DNA of 39,376 bases, taken from contig JAUSEW010000005.1 in assembly GCA_030651475.1 (NCBI GenBank), forward strand, positions 1 to 39,376, written 5' to 3'. Source of the DNA: Candidatus Levyibacteriota bacterium. Lineage in GTDB: Bacteria > Patescibacteriota > Microgenomatia > Levybacterales > UBA12049. The notes beneath the pieces are model-generated. The model searched no databases, was not told the origin of the DNA, and saw nothing but the letters and a program-made list of their open reading frames with translations. Below, in pieces: positions 26,414 to 35,655 of the stretch (within the stretch, counting starts at the first letter, position 1; each line of letters opens with the position of its first letter). The position numbers and the translations under genes were made by a program.

Positions 26414-27283
26414 CTAATTGACTTGCCAAGTTTTTCCGTCGGAGATGACTTCAATTTCTCCTTTTTGATCTGTCCGTAGAATTTTTGCCTGAACTTTTCC
26501 CAAAAGATCCAGAACGAAAGGAGTCGGATGGCCGTAACGGTTGTTTTTGCCAACGGAAATAACAGCCACTTTTGGCTTTAATAAGTTTAAAATCTCCAAG
26601 GACAATCCTGTTTTGGAACCATGATGAGGAACTTGCAGCACGCTAAGATTTGTTAAGGAATATTGAGAAATAGCTTGGGAAAGTTCATCTGCCTGCGTAT
26701 CTCCTGTCAAAAGCAATTTAAACGAACCGTATGAAACCAGACTGATTAACGATGCGAATTCATTATTTTCCCCAATCATCCCGTTTGGAGATGTTTCCGC
26801 AAGAAATTCTTTCGTCGGCGCTAATATTTTTATATTTATCCCTCCGTTTGTTTTAAAAGAATCTCCGGAAAATAAATAATGCAAAGGTATTTTATTTTGT
26901 TTTACTTCATTGATAAGCTCTGCAAATCCTAACGCTTTATTGTCTAATTTTTCACTATCAAAAGATAGCACATTGTATCTTTTTAGCACATTGTGCAGTC
27001 CGAAAAAGTGATCCGTATGCGGGTGTGTCAGAATTACAAGCTCTATTGTTCTATCCCAAACCGGCATATGGTTTGACAAGCAGGAAAGTACGCTGTCATT
27101 GGGTCCGCCATCAACAAGAATATCTAAACCGTTTGGGGTACGGATAAAAATTGCGTCTCCCTGACCGACATCGCAAAAAACCACATGCAGCTTACCATCG
27201 TAAAATTTAATCCTCTGGTAAAATAACAAACCTGCCAAAAAAACTAATATTAATACTCCAAACCAAATTATTTTCTTGAACAT
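26414..27283 (-). CDS. ComEC-type metallo-beta-lactamase domain protein
   Basis: HVVFCDVGQGDAIFIRTPNGLDILVDGG...LVILTHPHTDHFFGL...LLLTGD...LQVPHHGSKTGLS. Confidence 0.92.
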   Translation of the reverse strand: MFKKIIWFGVLILVFLAGLLFYQRIKFYDGKLHVVFCDVGQGDAIFIRTPNGLDILVDGGPNDSVLSCLSNHMPVWDRTIELVILTHPHTDHFFGLHNVLKRYNVLSFDSEKLDNKALGFAELINEVKQNKIPLHYLFSGDSFKTNGGINIKILAPTKEFLAETSPNGMIGENNEFASLISLVSYGSFKLLLTGDTQADELSQAISQYSLTNLSVLQVPHHGSKTGLSLEILNLLKPKVAVISVGKNNRYGHPTPFVLDLLGKVQAKILRTDQKGEIEVISDGKTWQVN

Positions 27284-27284
27284 T

Positions 27285-28547
27285 TTAGTTTGCTTTTCCT
27301 TGTTTTCTTTGGAGAAAAAATATAACTAACGAAATTAGCATCAAATAATAGCCGACCGTAAACTGCCAGGAAAAGTTTGTGAAATTAAGAGTGCCGAAAA
27401 CTTGTGAAAAAACCGAAACAACCTTTTGAAAATATAACAACAGAGGCAAAGATAAATATAGAAATATCGCTCCTAACGGCTCAAAAATTATTCCTAAGAG
27501 TCCCCCTATCCCGCCTAAAGTCATCAGCACAGGCACTGTCCAAAGGACTAAACCATTGATAAAGATAGAAATAAATGAGTAGCTCCCAAAATTTGCCAAA
27601 AGAATCGGCAGGGTTGAAGTTTGAGCACAAATTGTAGTTACAACGTCTTCGCCAATTAAAGACTTGTTTAATAAGTTTTTGAGTTTTTTATCTCTGTCGA
27701 AAATTGGTCTAATGACGATAAGACCAAGTGTGGCCATAAACGACAGCTGGAACCCGACATCAAACAAAGTGCTCGGAGATATAAAAAGCATAATGTAGGC
27801 TGCGATAAATAAGCTGAATGAGGCAAGACGCTGCCTGCCGAGAATTTGAGCCAGGAAAGCCAAAATTCCCATAACGGAAGCTCTAATAATCGAGGGCTCT
27901 AGTCCTGCCAAAAGCGCGTAAAAGCAAATGCCAAGTATGCTTGCAATCAAAGCATATTGCCTTTTCAGAAAGAAACTAAAAATCGAAGAGAGAAATCCTC
28001 CCACCATAGTCACGTTCATTCCAGATGCGGCAACTACATGCAAAACTCCGGAAATCCTCAAATCGTTAGCAAAATCTTTGGGCATATTTTCTTTAATGCC
28101 AAAAACAATTCCCAAAAGAAGACTTGCAGATATAGGCGGGAGATTTTGTTCGAAGAATAAAGTTACTTTTTGGCGGACAAATCCTGTGACTGCTAACAGT
28201 AAATTTTTGCCATTTTTGTTAGCTTCGATTTTGGGGAAATACATTGCCAGAATAAGCTTTTTATTTTCTAGCACTCTCCTCTGAAGTTTGCCAGAGATAC
28301 GCACGTTATCTCCATAGCCAAATTGCGGATACATAGGAGCTGTGATGAAAATTCTTTCACCCGTATCTAAATGAGCAGATATTCTTTGTTGGTTGTAGGA
28401 AAATTGCGGAGAGGACAAAATCCTGGTTTCGAAGCTTAGGTATTCTCCGTTATAATGCTGCGGCTGATTTCTATAGAATAGATAAAACCTAAGAGTAAAA
28501 AACAACAATAGAAATACTAGTATCGCAACAAAGGCAGATTTGGTCAT
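27285..28547 (-). CDS. comEC: ComEC/Rec2 competence-domain membrane channel protein
   Basis: LRISGVLHVVAASGMNVTMVGGF...GLEPSIIRASVMGILAFLAQILGR...LYDVGFQLSF-like FDVGFQLSFMATLGLIVI. Confidence 0.92.
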   Translation of the reverse strand: MTKSAFVAILVFLLLFFTLRFYLFYRNQPQHYNGEYLSFETRILSSPQFSYNQQRISAHLDTGERIFITAPMYPQFGYGDNVRISGKLQRRVLENKKLILAMYFPKIEANKNGKNLLLAVTGFVRQKVTLFFEQNLPPISASLLLGIVFGIKENMPKDFANDLRISGVLHVVAASGMNVTMVGGFLSSIFSFFLKRQYALIASILGICFYALLAGLEPSIIRASVMGILAFLAQILGRQRLASFSLFIAAYIMLFISPSTLFDVGFQLSFMATLGLIVIRPIFDRDKKLKNLLNKSLIGEDVVTTICAQTSTLPILLANFGSYSFISIFINGLVLWTVPVLMTLGGIGGLLGIIFEPLGAIFLYLSLPLLLYFQKVVSVFSQVFGTLNFTNFSWQFTVGYYLMLISLVIFFLQRKQGKAN

Positions 28548-28556
28548 ACATAAAGG

Positions 28557-29189
28557 CTAAAACACCATTATCTTATCTTTTATTTGCCCAAAAACCTTCT
28601 CCGTAACTATCTTCTTGCTAAGTAATTCTTCTATCGCGCTATATGGCCGGCCGCTTATGATTTTCTGCGCTGTTGCAGGACCAACTCCTGGCAAAGAATC
28701 TGCTAACGCCTGCAAACTGGCTGAATTAATATTTATTCCGCTAGAGTTTGAAACAACATCTTGAGAACCTGCGCTTAAGCTGGTTTTATTTTCTCCAAGC
28801 TTGGGAACATAAATTTTCTGTCCATCAACAAGTTTTGACGCAAGATTAAGATTTTTCTCAACCCAATTTCTATCCGCATCATTAGAAAGTCCTGATGCTG
28901 CTATTAATGCATCTTGGGCTCTTGCGCTAGTTGCCAAAGAGTAAACACCCGGTTTTATCACTCCTCCTTCAATATCAACCATAATTTTAGCTTCGTTTGA
29001 CTTAACACCGGAACTCGCATCGCTATTTGCAGACTCGAAAATAAGCCCGCTAGCTTCAGGATTAGGCTTATCCATCAACGATATCAAACCATATGCAAAG
29101 AATATCAATCCAAAGAAACCTAGGCTCAACGGAATCCAGTACTGCTTTAAAAACGGAAGATATTTCTTGAGGATCTCGTGAAAATCCAT
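28557..29189 (-). CDS. comEA: ComEA-like protein (SLBB + helix-hairpin-helix)
   Basis: IMVDIEGGVIKPGVYSL...INSASLQALADSLPGVGPATAQKIISGRPYSAIEELLSKKIV. Confidence 0.9.
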   Translation of the reverse strand: MDFHEILKKYLPFLKQYWIPLSLGFFGLIFFAYGLISLMDKPNPEASGLIFESANSDASSGVKSNEAKIMVDIEGGVIKPGVYSLATSARAQDALIAASGLSNDADRNWVEKNLNLASKLVDGQKIYVPKLGENKTSLSAGSQDVVSNSSGININSASLQALADSLPGVGPATAQKIISGRPYSAIEELLSKKIVTEKVFGQIKDKIMVF

Positions 29190-29196
29190 AGAATAA

Positions 29197-31497
29197 TTAG
29201 GAATTTAACACAAAGTTTATAATTCTTCCTTCAACGTAAATAACCTTTTTAATTTTCTTTCCATCCAAATGTTTTTTAACATTAGCACTTAGCGAAGCGA
29301 AGTGCTCAACATCTTTTTGATTTTTTACGTCCGCACTTTTAATTTTTAGAATGTCCCTAACTTTACCGTTAACTTGAATTACAATCGTAACTTCATTTTC
29401 TACTAAAAGCTTAGAGTCATATGCTGGCCAAGACTGCTGATGAATAGAAGATTTTTCTCCTAGATTATTCCACAGCTCTTCGGTGATATGGGGAGCCAAA
29501 GACGCAAGAAGCAAAACTAAAGTTTTGCAGTATTTTATATTTAAAATTTTGTATTTAGTATAAAAATAGTGAAGCTCGTTATAGTATTCCATCAAGTGAG
29601 CGATCGCAGTATTGTAATTTAAATTTTCCATATCCTCCGTCACGCTTTTGATAGTCTTGTGCATAAAAGTATCCAAAGCAGGATCCGCATCTTTTCCCTT
29701 AATACCTGATGCCAATGCCCACACCCGCTTTAAAAATCTGCTCATTCCTTCAATTCCCGAATCCCTAAAGTCTCCGCCCATACTGAATGGCCCGGTAAAC
29801 ATTAGATAGCAACGCAAAGCATCCGCGCCATATTTTTTGATATAGGCATCAGGCACAACCACATTGCCCTTGGATTTGCTCATCTTTGCACCGTCTTTGA
29901 TGATCAGACCATGGGCATAAAACTTAGTAAATGGCTCATCAAAATCTATAAATCCCAAATCGTGAAGCGCCATTGTGATAAATCTTGAATACAGAAGATG
30001 AAGTACCGCATGTTCCGGTCCTCCAATATACATATTAACCGGAAGCCATTTCTTGACCCGAAGCTCGTCGAAAGGTTTATTATCAAACTCTGTATTTACA
30101 TAACGAAGAAAATACCAAGCACTATCTAGGAATGTGTCGGAAACATCTGTTTCTCTTGTAGCAGGACCTTTGCAATTCGGGCAATTTGCTTTGTAAAATT
30201 CCGGATGGTTTGCGAGAGGAGACTTTCCGGTACCTAAAGGCTTCCAGTCTTTCACATCAGGCAGTAAAACAGGCAATTGCTCTTCGGGAACAGGCTGCCA
30301 ACCACATTTTGGACAATTAATCATCGGAATCGGCGGACCCCAATAACGTTGTCTTGAAATCAACCAATCCCGAAGATGGTAATTTACAACTTTTTCGCCA
30401 ACTGGCTTTGCGGAAAGCGAAGTTTTCTCAATCGGAATTTTGTACTTTTCTGCAAATTCCCTATCTCTCTCATCCTCGGCTGGAACTGCCATAATAGCCC
30501 CAGTTCCATAACCCATTAAGACATAATCTGCAATCCAAACCGGAATTTTCTTTTTTGTCAACGGATTTATAATGTATTCTCCCGTAAAAACTCCTGTTTT
30601 CTCCCTTCGTCTTTCTTCATCGGACTTATTAGTTGAAATTTCAATATAATCTACAACGTCTTTTGATTTGAATTCTTTTGCTTTTGGGTGTTGAGGGGAA
30701 AGTACCAGAAATGTAGCGCCGTCCGCAGTTTCAGGCCTTGTTGTAAAAACATCTATTCCACCGAAGTTAATTATCATTCCTTCCGATCGCCCGATCCATT
30801 GTTTTTGGGCAATTTTGATTTTTTCTGCCCAATCAATCTCATTCAAACCATTAAGTAATCTATCAGCATATTTGGTGATTTTGAAAAACCATTGCTCCAA
30901 CTCCTTCTTCTCAACAATCGAAGAGCATCTTTCACATTTTTCGTCAATCACCTGTTCGTCTGCCAAAACGGTTTTGCAGGATGGACAGAAATTAACCGGA
31001 GCCTTCTTACGATAAGCCAAACCGGCTTTAAAAAGCTGAATAAAAAGCCATTGAGTCCACTTGTAATATTTAGGATCATAAGTTTCAACCGTTCTTGACC
31101 AATCATATCCATTACCCGTTGCTCTTAATTGCCTGTAAAAATTCTTCTCCGAAATCTTTGCCTGCTCTTTTGGATGGCGGCCGACCTTAATGGCGTAATT
31201 TTCCGAGTGTATTCCGAATCCGTCAAGCCCGATTGGTTCAAAAACATCATTCCCCTGCATTCTCTTGAACCTGCCGTAAATATCAGCGCCTGTAAAAGCA
31301 TACATATTCCCAACATGCATTCCCTCTGCCGATGGATACGGAAACATCATCAAATTGTAAAATGGCCTATGGCCCTGAGCTTTGTCGAAGGGTTTATCCA
31401 AATTTGGAGAATAAATCTTGGTTTCCTCCCATTTTTTCTGCCATTTTTGTTCGATTTCAGTTGGGATATATTTCAAATTATTTTTACTTTTAGCCAT
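29197..31497 (-). CDS. leuS: Leucyl-tRNA synthetase
   Basis: MMFPYPSAEGMHVGNMYAFTGADIYGRFKRMQGNDVFEPIGLDGFG, KMSKSKGNVVVPD, LAPHITEELW. Start moved from 31515 to MAKSKNN at 31497. Confidence 0.95.
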   Translation of the reverse strand: MAKSKNNLKYIPTEIEQKWQKKWEETKIYSPNLDKPFDKAQGHRPFYNLMMFPYPSAEGMHVGNMYAFTGADIYGRFKRMQGNDVFEPIGLDGFGIHSENYAIKVGRHPKEQAKISEKNFYRQLRATGNGYDWSRTVETYDPKYYKWTQWLFIQLFKAGLAYRKKAPVNFCPSCKTVLADEQVIDEKCERCSSIVEKKELEQWFFKITKYADRLLNGLNEIDWAEKIKIAQKQWIGRSEGMIINFGGIDVFTTRPETADGATFLVLSPQHPKAKEFKSKDVVDYIEISTNKSDEERRREKTGVFTGEYIINPLTKKKIPVWIADYVLMGYGTGAIMAVPAEDERDREFAEKYKIPIEKTSLSAKPVGEKVVNYHLRDWLISRQRYWGPPIPMINCPKCGWQPVPEEQLPVLLPDVKDWKPLGTGKSPLANHPEFYKANCPNCKGPATRETDVSDTFLDSAWYFLRYVNTEFDNKPFDELRVKKWLPVNMYIGGPEHAVLHLLYSRFITMALHDLGFIDFDEPFTKFYAHGLIIKDGAKMSKSKGNVVVPDAYIKKYGADALRCYLMFTGPFSMGGDFRDSGIEGMSRFLKRVWALASGIKGKDADPALDTFMHKTIKSVTEDMENLNYNTAIAHLMEYYNELHYFYTKYKILNIKYCKTLVLLLASLAPHITEELWNNLGEKSSIHQQSWPAYDSKLLVENEVTIVIQVNGKVRDILKIKSADVKNQKDVEHFASLSANVKKHLDGKKIKKVIYVEGRIINFVLNS
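31373..31392. repeat. CCCTTCGACAAAGCTCAGGG repeat inside leuS (- strand reading)
   Basis: ccctgagctttgtcgaaggg on +; translated as FDKAQG. Confidence 0.75.
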
Positions 31498-31552
31498 AAA
31501 GCGAGTATAACACATCCTTGCGTTTTTTTACAAAATTGCCTACTATGGAATA

Positions 31553-32188
31553 GTGAAGCTTCTTAAGGAATTTTTTATTTTGCTTCTGTCTTTTTCAGCT
31601 GTCTACGTATTGCAGTTAAAAACCATGTCTTCATATATCGCTCCGCTAATTGGCCTTCTGATAGTTTTATACTTAATTCTTTCTTTCAGGAAAGGTTTTG
31701 CCAGCCTTTTTACTTTGGGAGGGAATAGCATTTGGGGGATTTTTACCATCAATACCATCATCCTCCTAGTTATTTTTGGCACAGGATCCATCTCTTCAAG
31801 TCTTTTCTTTCTTCTCTACTTTCTGCTTTTCGGGATTGCATTTGTTTTCGAACCCGCATCTGTTTTCATATTCGTTTTGGGCTCAATTCTTATTTTCCTG
31901 CCGGATGCGCTCCTAAATGACGTATTGGGAAATTTCATAAGACTTGGTTCTTTGATTTTAATCTCCCCCATTGCTTTTTTCTTTGGCAAAGAATATCGGA
32001 AAAATGACGAAGAAGAAGAAAAATTGGAAGACATTGAAGAAAGAACCAGAGATGCTGCAGATACAATCGCTCACGATGTAGAGCAAGTGCTCAAAAAAGA
32101 GAAAGGCAATCTGGAACCCGAAGATCTTGAGAAACTCAATGATATTTTGGTAGAGACAGAAGATCTGCGGGCAGAAACGAAAGAATAA
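31553..32188 (+). CDS. Multi-TM membrane protein with charged C-terminal coil
   Basis: GTG start; hydrophobic N-terminal 150 aa, then EEEEKLEDIEERTRDAADTIAHDVEQVLKKE. Confidence 0.7.
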   Translation: MKLLKEFFILLLSFSAVYVLQLKTMSSYIAPLIGLLIVLYLILSFRKGFASLFTLGGNSIWGIFTINTIILLVIFGTGSISSSLFFLLYFLLFGIAFVFEPASVFIFVLGSILIFLPDALLNDVLGNFIRLGSLILISPIAFFFGKEYRKNDEEEEKLEDIEERTRDAADTIAHDVEQVLKKEKGNLEPEDLEKLNDILVETEDLRAETKE

Positions 32189-32193
32189 ACGAA

Positions 32194-32931
32194 ATGAAAC
32201 TAACCATATTCCTCATATTTTCTACCTTCTACCTTCTACCTTCTATAACGCCCGCCCTGGCACAAACTATGTCAAACACTAACTATACGCTGCAAATGGG
32301 CAACCTTAATATGACTGCGGGTAAGCCAACCGGACCAAGCAACAAATTAAATTTAACTGTCGGACAAACCGCACCTGGCCTTTACAGCAAATCAGGTGTA
32401 AATTACAAAGTCCGAGCCGGATTTCAGTATATAAAATCTATAATTGCCTTTGCATTTTCTATTTCTGAAACTAATATTAATTTTGGCACTCTTTCCCCAA
32501 CCACTCCGGCAACAAGAACCAATAATCTGACCATTTCAAACGGATCCGCAAACGGATATCAAATAACCGCTTTTGAAAACCATCAGCTTAACGTCCCTTC
32601 AACCGGTTCAATAATTCCCGACACAACTTGTGACGACGGAACCTGCACGGAAAGCACGTCTGCTCTTTGGAATAATACTTTAACCTATGGATTTGGTTAT
32701 AGATGCGACAACGTCAGCGGAACCGATTGCGCCAGCGGATTTACAACCTCAAATTATTACAAACAATTTGCAGATAATTCTGTTTCAGAAACTCCTCAAG
32801 CAGTGGTAAGCGGAACAAATGTAGGCAGAAGTAAGCAAGTGCAGGTAACTTATAAAGTCAATATTTCTTCGTCCCAGCCTCCGGGAACTTATACAAACGT
32901 CATTACGTATATCGCAACACCAACCTTTTAA
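32194..32931 (+). CDS. Secreted surface protein ending in ITYIATPTF
   Basis: Signal peptide MKLTIFLIFSTFYLLPSITPALA; beta-rich domain; C-terminus GTYTNVITYIATPTF. Confidence 0.75.
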   Translation: MKLTIFLIFSTFYLLPSITPALAQTMSNTNYTLQMGNLNMTAGKPTGPSNKLNLTVGQTAPGLYSKSGVNYKVRAGFQYIKSIIAFAFSISETNINFGTLSPTTPATRTNNLTISNGSANGYQITAFENHQLNVPSTGSIIPDTTCDDGTCTESTSALWNNTLTYGFGYRCDNVSGTDCASGFTTSNYYKQFADNSVSETPQAVVSGTNVGRSKQVQVTYKVNISSSQPPGTYTNVITYIATPTF

Positions 32932-32932
32932 T

Positions 32933-33955
32933 ATGAAAATTTTTTACTTTTTATTTATGATTTTAAATTTTGCATTTTTAATTTTTAATTTTGATAAAGC
33001 TGCCGCAGCAGGCTTATCAATAGGCATTTATCCTCCGTTAATACAAATCGAAACCTTACCGCCTGCAAATGTAAATTCCAAGATAACCATCCAAAACTTA
33101 GGCGACAATCCTGTTGATTTAGAAATAACTCTTAAGCCATTTATTGCCTCTAAAGATCAAAACGGACAAGTTGAATATATTCCCCAAGATCAATCATTTG
33201 GCGAAGACCCTCTGATTCTCCAAAGAGTACAAATTATTGACGAAGGAAAAACAATTAAAAACATCACTCTTGCTCCGCTTCAGAAAAAAGATTTAACTCT
33301 CAATATAAATATTCCTTCCGAGGAATCTCTAGGCGACTATTACTTTTCCGTTATATTTTCCGCCATTCCCGAAGCTCAAAATACAGAGGCTAATCCTTCT
33401 TTGCTTGTCAATCAGTCCCAAAGTGTAGGAGGAGTTGCGACAAATGTGCTTCTTTCCGTTTCATCCGAAACCAAAGAAACCCCTCAAGGCGTTATCGAAA
33501 CATTCTCGTCTCCAATATTTTTAGAAAAGGGTCCTGTTCCTTTTACCGTAAGCATTAAAAATACCGGACGCTATTTTATAACTCCTCAAGGTTCAATTCT
33601 TATCAAGAATATCTTCGGACAAACGGTAGGAAAAGTAAATCTTCTTCCTGTAAATATTTTGTCTAACTCAACACGCTTGCTCCCCGATGAACTGCAGTCT
33701 CCTGAATCAAATCCATCCACGGCAGAACTAAACGCTAAACGCTATACGCTAAACGCTACTAAAGCTTTCTGGCCGGAAACTTTTCTTCTTGGTCCATATC
33801 AAGCCACACTTAATGTGTCTTTATCTGATCAAGGACCGATATTTAAAAGAAGCATCTACTTTTTTGCGCTTCCATTGCAAAGCCTAATTGGTTTAGCAAT
33901 AGCTGCTATCGTCTTTGTTTTGATACGCAGCAAAATAAGAAAAAGAAATGCTTGA
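32933..33955 (+). CDS. DUF916-like membrane-anchored beta-sandwich protein
   Basis: Signal peptide; IGIYPPLIQIETLPPANVNSKITIQNLGDNPVDLEI; LGDYYFSVIFSA; C-terminal TM plus RSKIRKRNA. Confidence 0.7.
   Translation: MKIFYFLFMILNFAFLIFNFDKAAAAGLSIGIYPPLIQIETLPPANVNSKITIQNLGDNPVDLEITLKPFIASKDQNGQVEYIPQDQSFGEDPLILQRVQIIDEGKTIKNITLAPLQKKDLTLNINIPSEESLGDYYFSVIFSAIPEAQNTEANPSLLVNQSQSVGGVATNVLLSVSSETKETPQGVIETFSSPIFLEKGPVPFTVSIKNTGRYFITPQGSILIKNIFGQTVGKVNLLPVNILSNSTRLLPDELQSPESNPSTAELNAKRYTLNATKAFWPETFLLGPYQATLNVSLSDQGPIFKRSIYFFALPLQSLIGLAIAAIVFVLIRSKIRKRNA
33725..33757 (+). repeat. Exact 33-nt repeat, copy A
   Basis: GAACTAAACGCTAAACGCTATACGCTAAACGCT, identical to 38436-38468; translated ELNAKRYTLNA. 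Confidence 0.95.
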
Positions 33956-33980
33956 CAATGAATTATTATTGTTACATACT
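33952..33980 (+). promoter_or_regulatory. Putative promoter inside end of upstream gene
   Basis: TTGACA (33952-33957), 17-nt spacer, CATACT (33975-33980); start codon of next gene at 33999. Confidence 0.5.
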
Positions 33981-33998
33981 GGTAAAAATGGCTATTTC

Positions 33999-35450
33999 AT
34001 GAAAAGGTCGGTTTTGTCATTGGTATTAGTTTATATTTTTATTCTGTTCTTTTTGTCTGCAAAAAGTTCCTATGCTGCGACTCTTGCCAGTGTATCAGAC
34101 ACTATCACAACATCTCGTCCTTCAGCTTCCGCGCCTTTAACTGCAAACCAAGCTGCAAGCGCATCCCAAGTAACTGTAGTTGATAACGGATCAATATATC
34201 TTGCTTCGGACTCGGCGACTTTTCGGCCTGATACAGGAGAAACTATTGATACGTCCAAAAATGTATCCTCTATGTCCGCCCAAATCTCCGGGACTCCAAA
34301 TACCCGTATTGTTTATTTTACAAATACGATAACCAATACACATCATGCAGGCGACCCTGTGGTTGTACCTACAACTGCAATGCACACTATTTCCTTTAGG
34401 ACAGTCGCAGCTATTCCAACGTCCGGCAAAATTACAATTACCTTTCCTGCTCTAACAACCGGTGACGCAAATAATGCCGCTTCCCCTTCTGCCACAACTT
34501 TCCAGCTTAATGCGCTCTCGGACACCAATGTCAAAATTAACGGATTGTCAGGAGCTGCGACATTTACAGGCACCTATACTGCTCCTACCAACGGCACATC
34601 GCCAACTATCGCGTTAGCTTTAACTTCAACAACCACTATTGCAGCCAGCACTACGGTAACCATTCTTCTTGGCTGCTCGGCAAATTCAGGCGCATCCTGT
34701 ACGACTCAAGTTCCAACCATTATTAACCCAACTAAAACAGCAGCTGCAGGCACAGCAGATTCTTGGGCGCTGACAATTACTACTACTGATGTAACAAATA
34801 GCATTGACCTTGATAGCGCAAAAATTAGGATTGGAACCGTTGAGTCAGTCCATGTCCAGGCAACAGTTGATCCGACTCTTACGTTTACAATTGCCGGAAT
34901 TGCCAATAGCACAGCTATAAACAACGGCAATACTACGGGATGTACGAATACGGAAACAACCAATACAGGCATCGCTTCAACTGCGACAACTGTTAATTTA
35001 GGCAATCTTTCCAGCGGGGCAATCAATATCTCTGCCCAGCTGATAACAATTTCCACCAACGCGCAAAACGGTTATAGTCTTACTGCGACTTCTTCCGGCC
35101 ATTTGATTAACCCTGCGACCGGCTTTTGGATAGCTGACTCGACAACTCCAACCGTTATGACTGCAGGGACACCTTGGTTTGGCATACACGCATGCGGACT
35201 TAATGTGGCTTCTGGCACTTGGGCAACAGGCGCAACCGGAGGAGGAGCAAACGCTAAATACGGCTGGCCAACACAAGCTACATCCGTAAGTCTTGCTTCC
35301 GTAGCAACAGGACCAATTGGCAATACTGCTTCAACAGGCGGAGTCGGGGCCGGATTGACAAGCGTTGAGTATGCTTCAACTGTTGATGTAAGCGTACCAG
35401 CAGGAATTTATTCGTCAGTCATTACGTATGTAGCAACACCAACCTTTTAA
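33999..35450 (+). CDS. Large secreted Thr/Ser/Ala-rich surface protein ending in ITYVATPTF
   Basis: Signal peptide MKRSVLSLVLVYIFILFFLSAKSSYA; Thr-rich beta repeats; C-terminus GIYSSVITYVATPTF. Start revised from 33948. Confidence 0.75.
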   Translation: MKRSVLSLVLVYIFILFFLSAKSSYAATLASVSDTITTSRPSASAPLTANQAASASQVTVVDNGSIYLASDSATFRPDTGETIDTSKNVSSMSAQISGTPNTRIVYFTNTITNTHHAGDPVVVPTTAMHTISFRTVAAIPTSGKITITFPALTTGDANNAASPSATTFQLNALSDTNVKINGLSGAATFTGTYTAPTNGTSPTIALALTSTTTIAASTTVTILLGCSANSGASCTTQVPTIINPTKTAAAGTADSWALTITTTDVTNSIDLDSAKIRIGTVESVHVQATVDPTLTFTIAGIANSTAINNGNTTGCTNTETTNTGIASTATTVNLGNLSSGAINISAQLITISTNAQNGYSLTATSSGHLINPATGFWIADSTTPTVMTAGTPWFGIHACGLNVASGTWATGATGGGANAKYGWPTQATSVSLASVATGPIGNTASTGGVGAGLTSVEYASTVDVSVPAGIYSSVITYVATPTF

Positions 35451-35655
35451 GAAAGTTGGGGAATTTCTAATTATTAAACAAATATACAAATTACAAATAA
35501 CGAAATCAAAATAAGCGAAGACACAAAATTTTCGCAGATTGCGAAGAATCAGGAAAAATATTAAAGTAATAAGAGATGCTAATAACCGAATTGCCGCTAA
35601 ATAAAAACTATGAACCGGCAATAAGAAAATTTTCGTGTCGGCGCTTAATAAGCAT

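Noticed and set aside
34706-35276. - strand ORFs opposite the large surface protein
   Set aside because: Shadow ORFs arising from Thr/Ala-rich repetitive codons of the sense gene.
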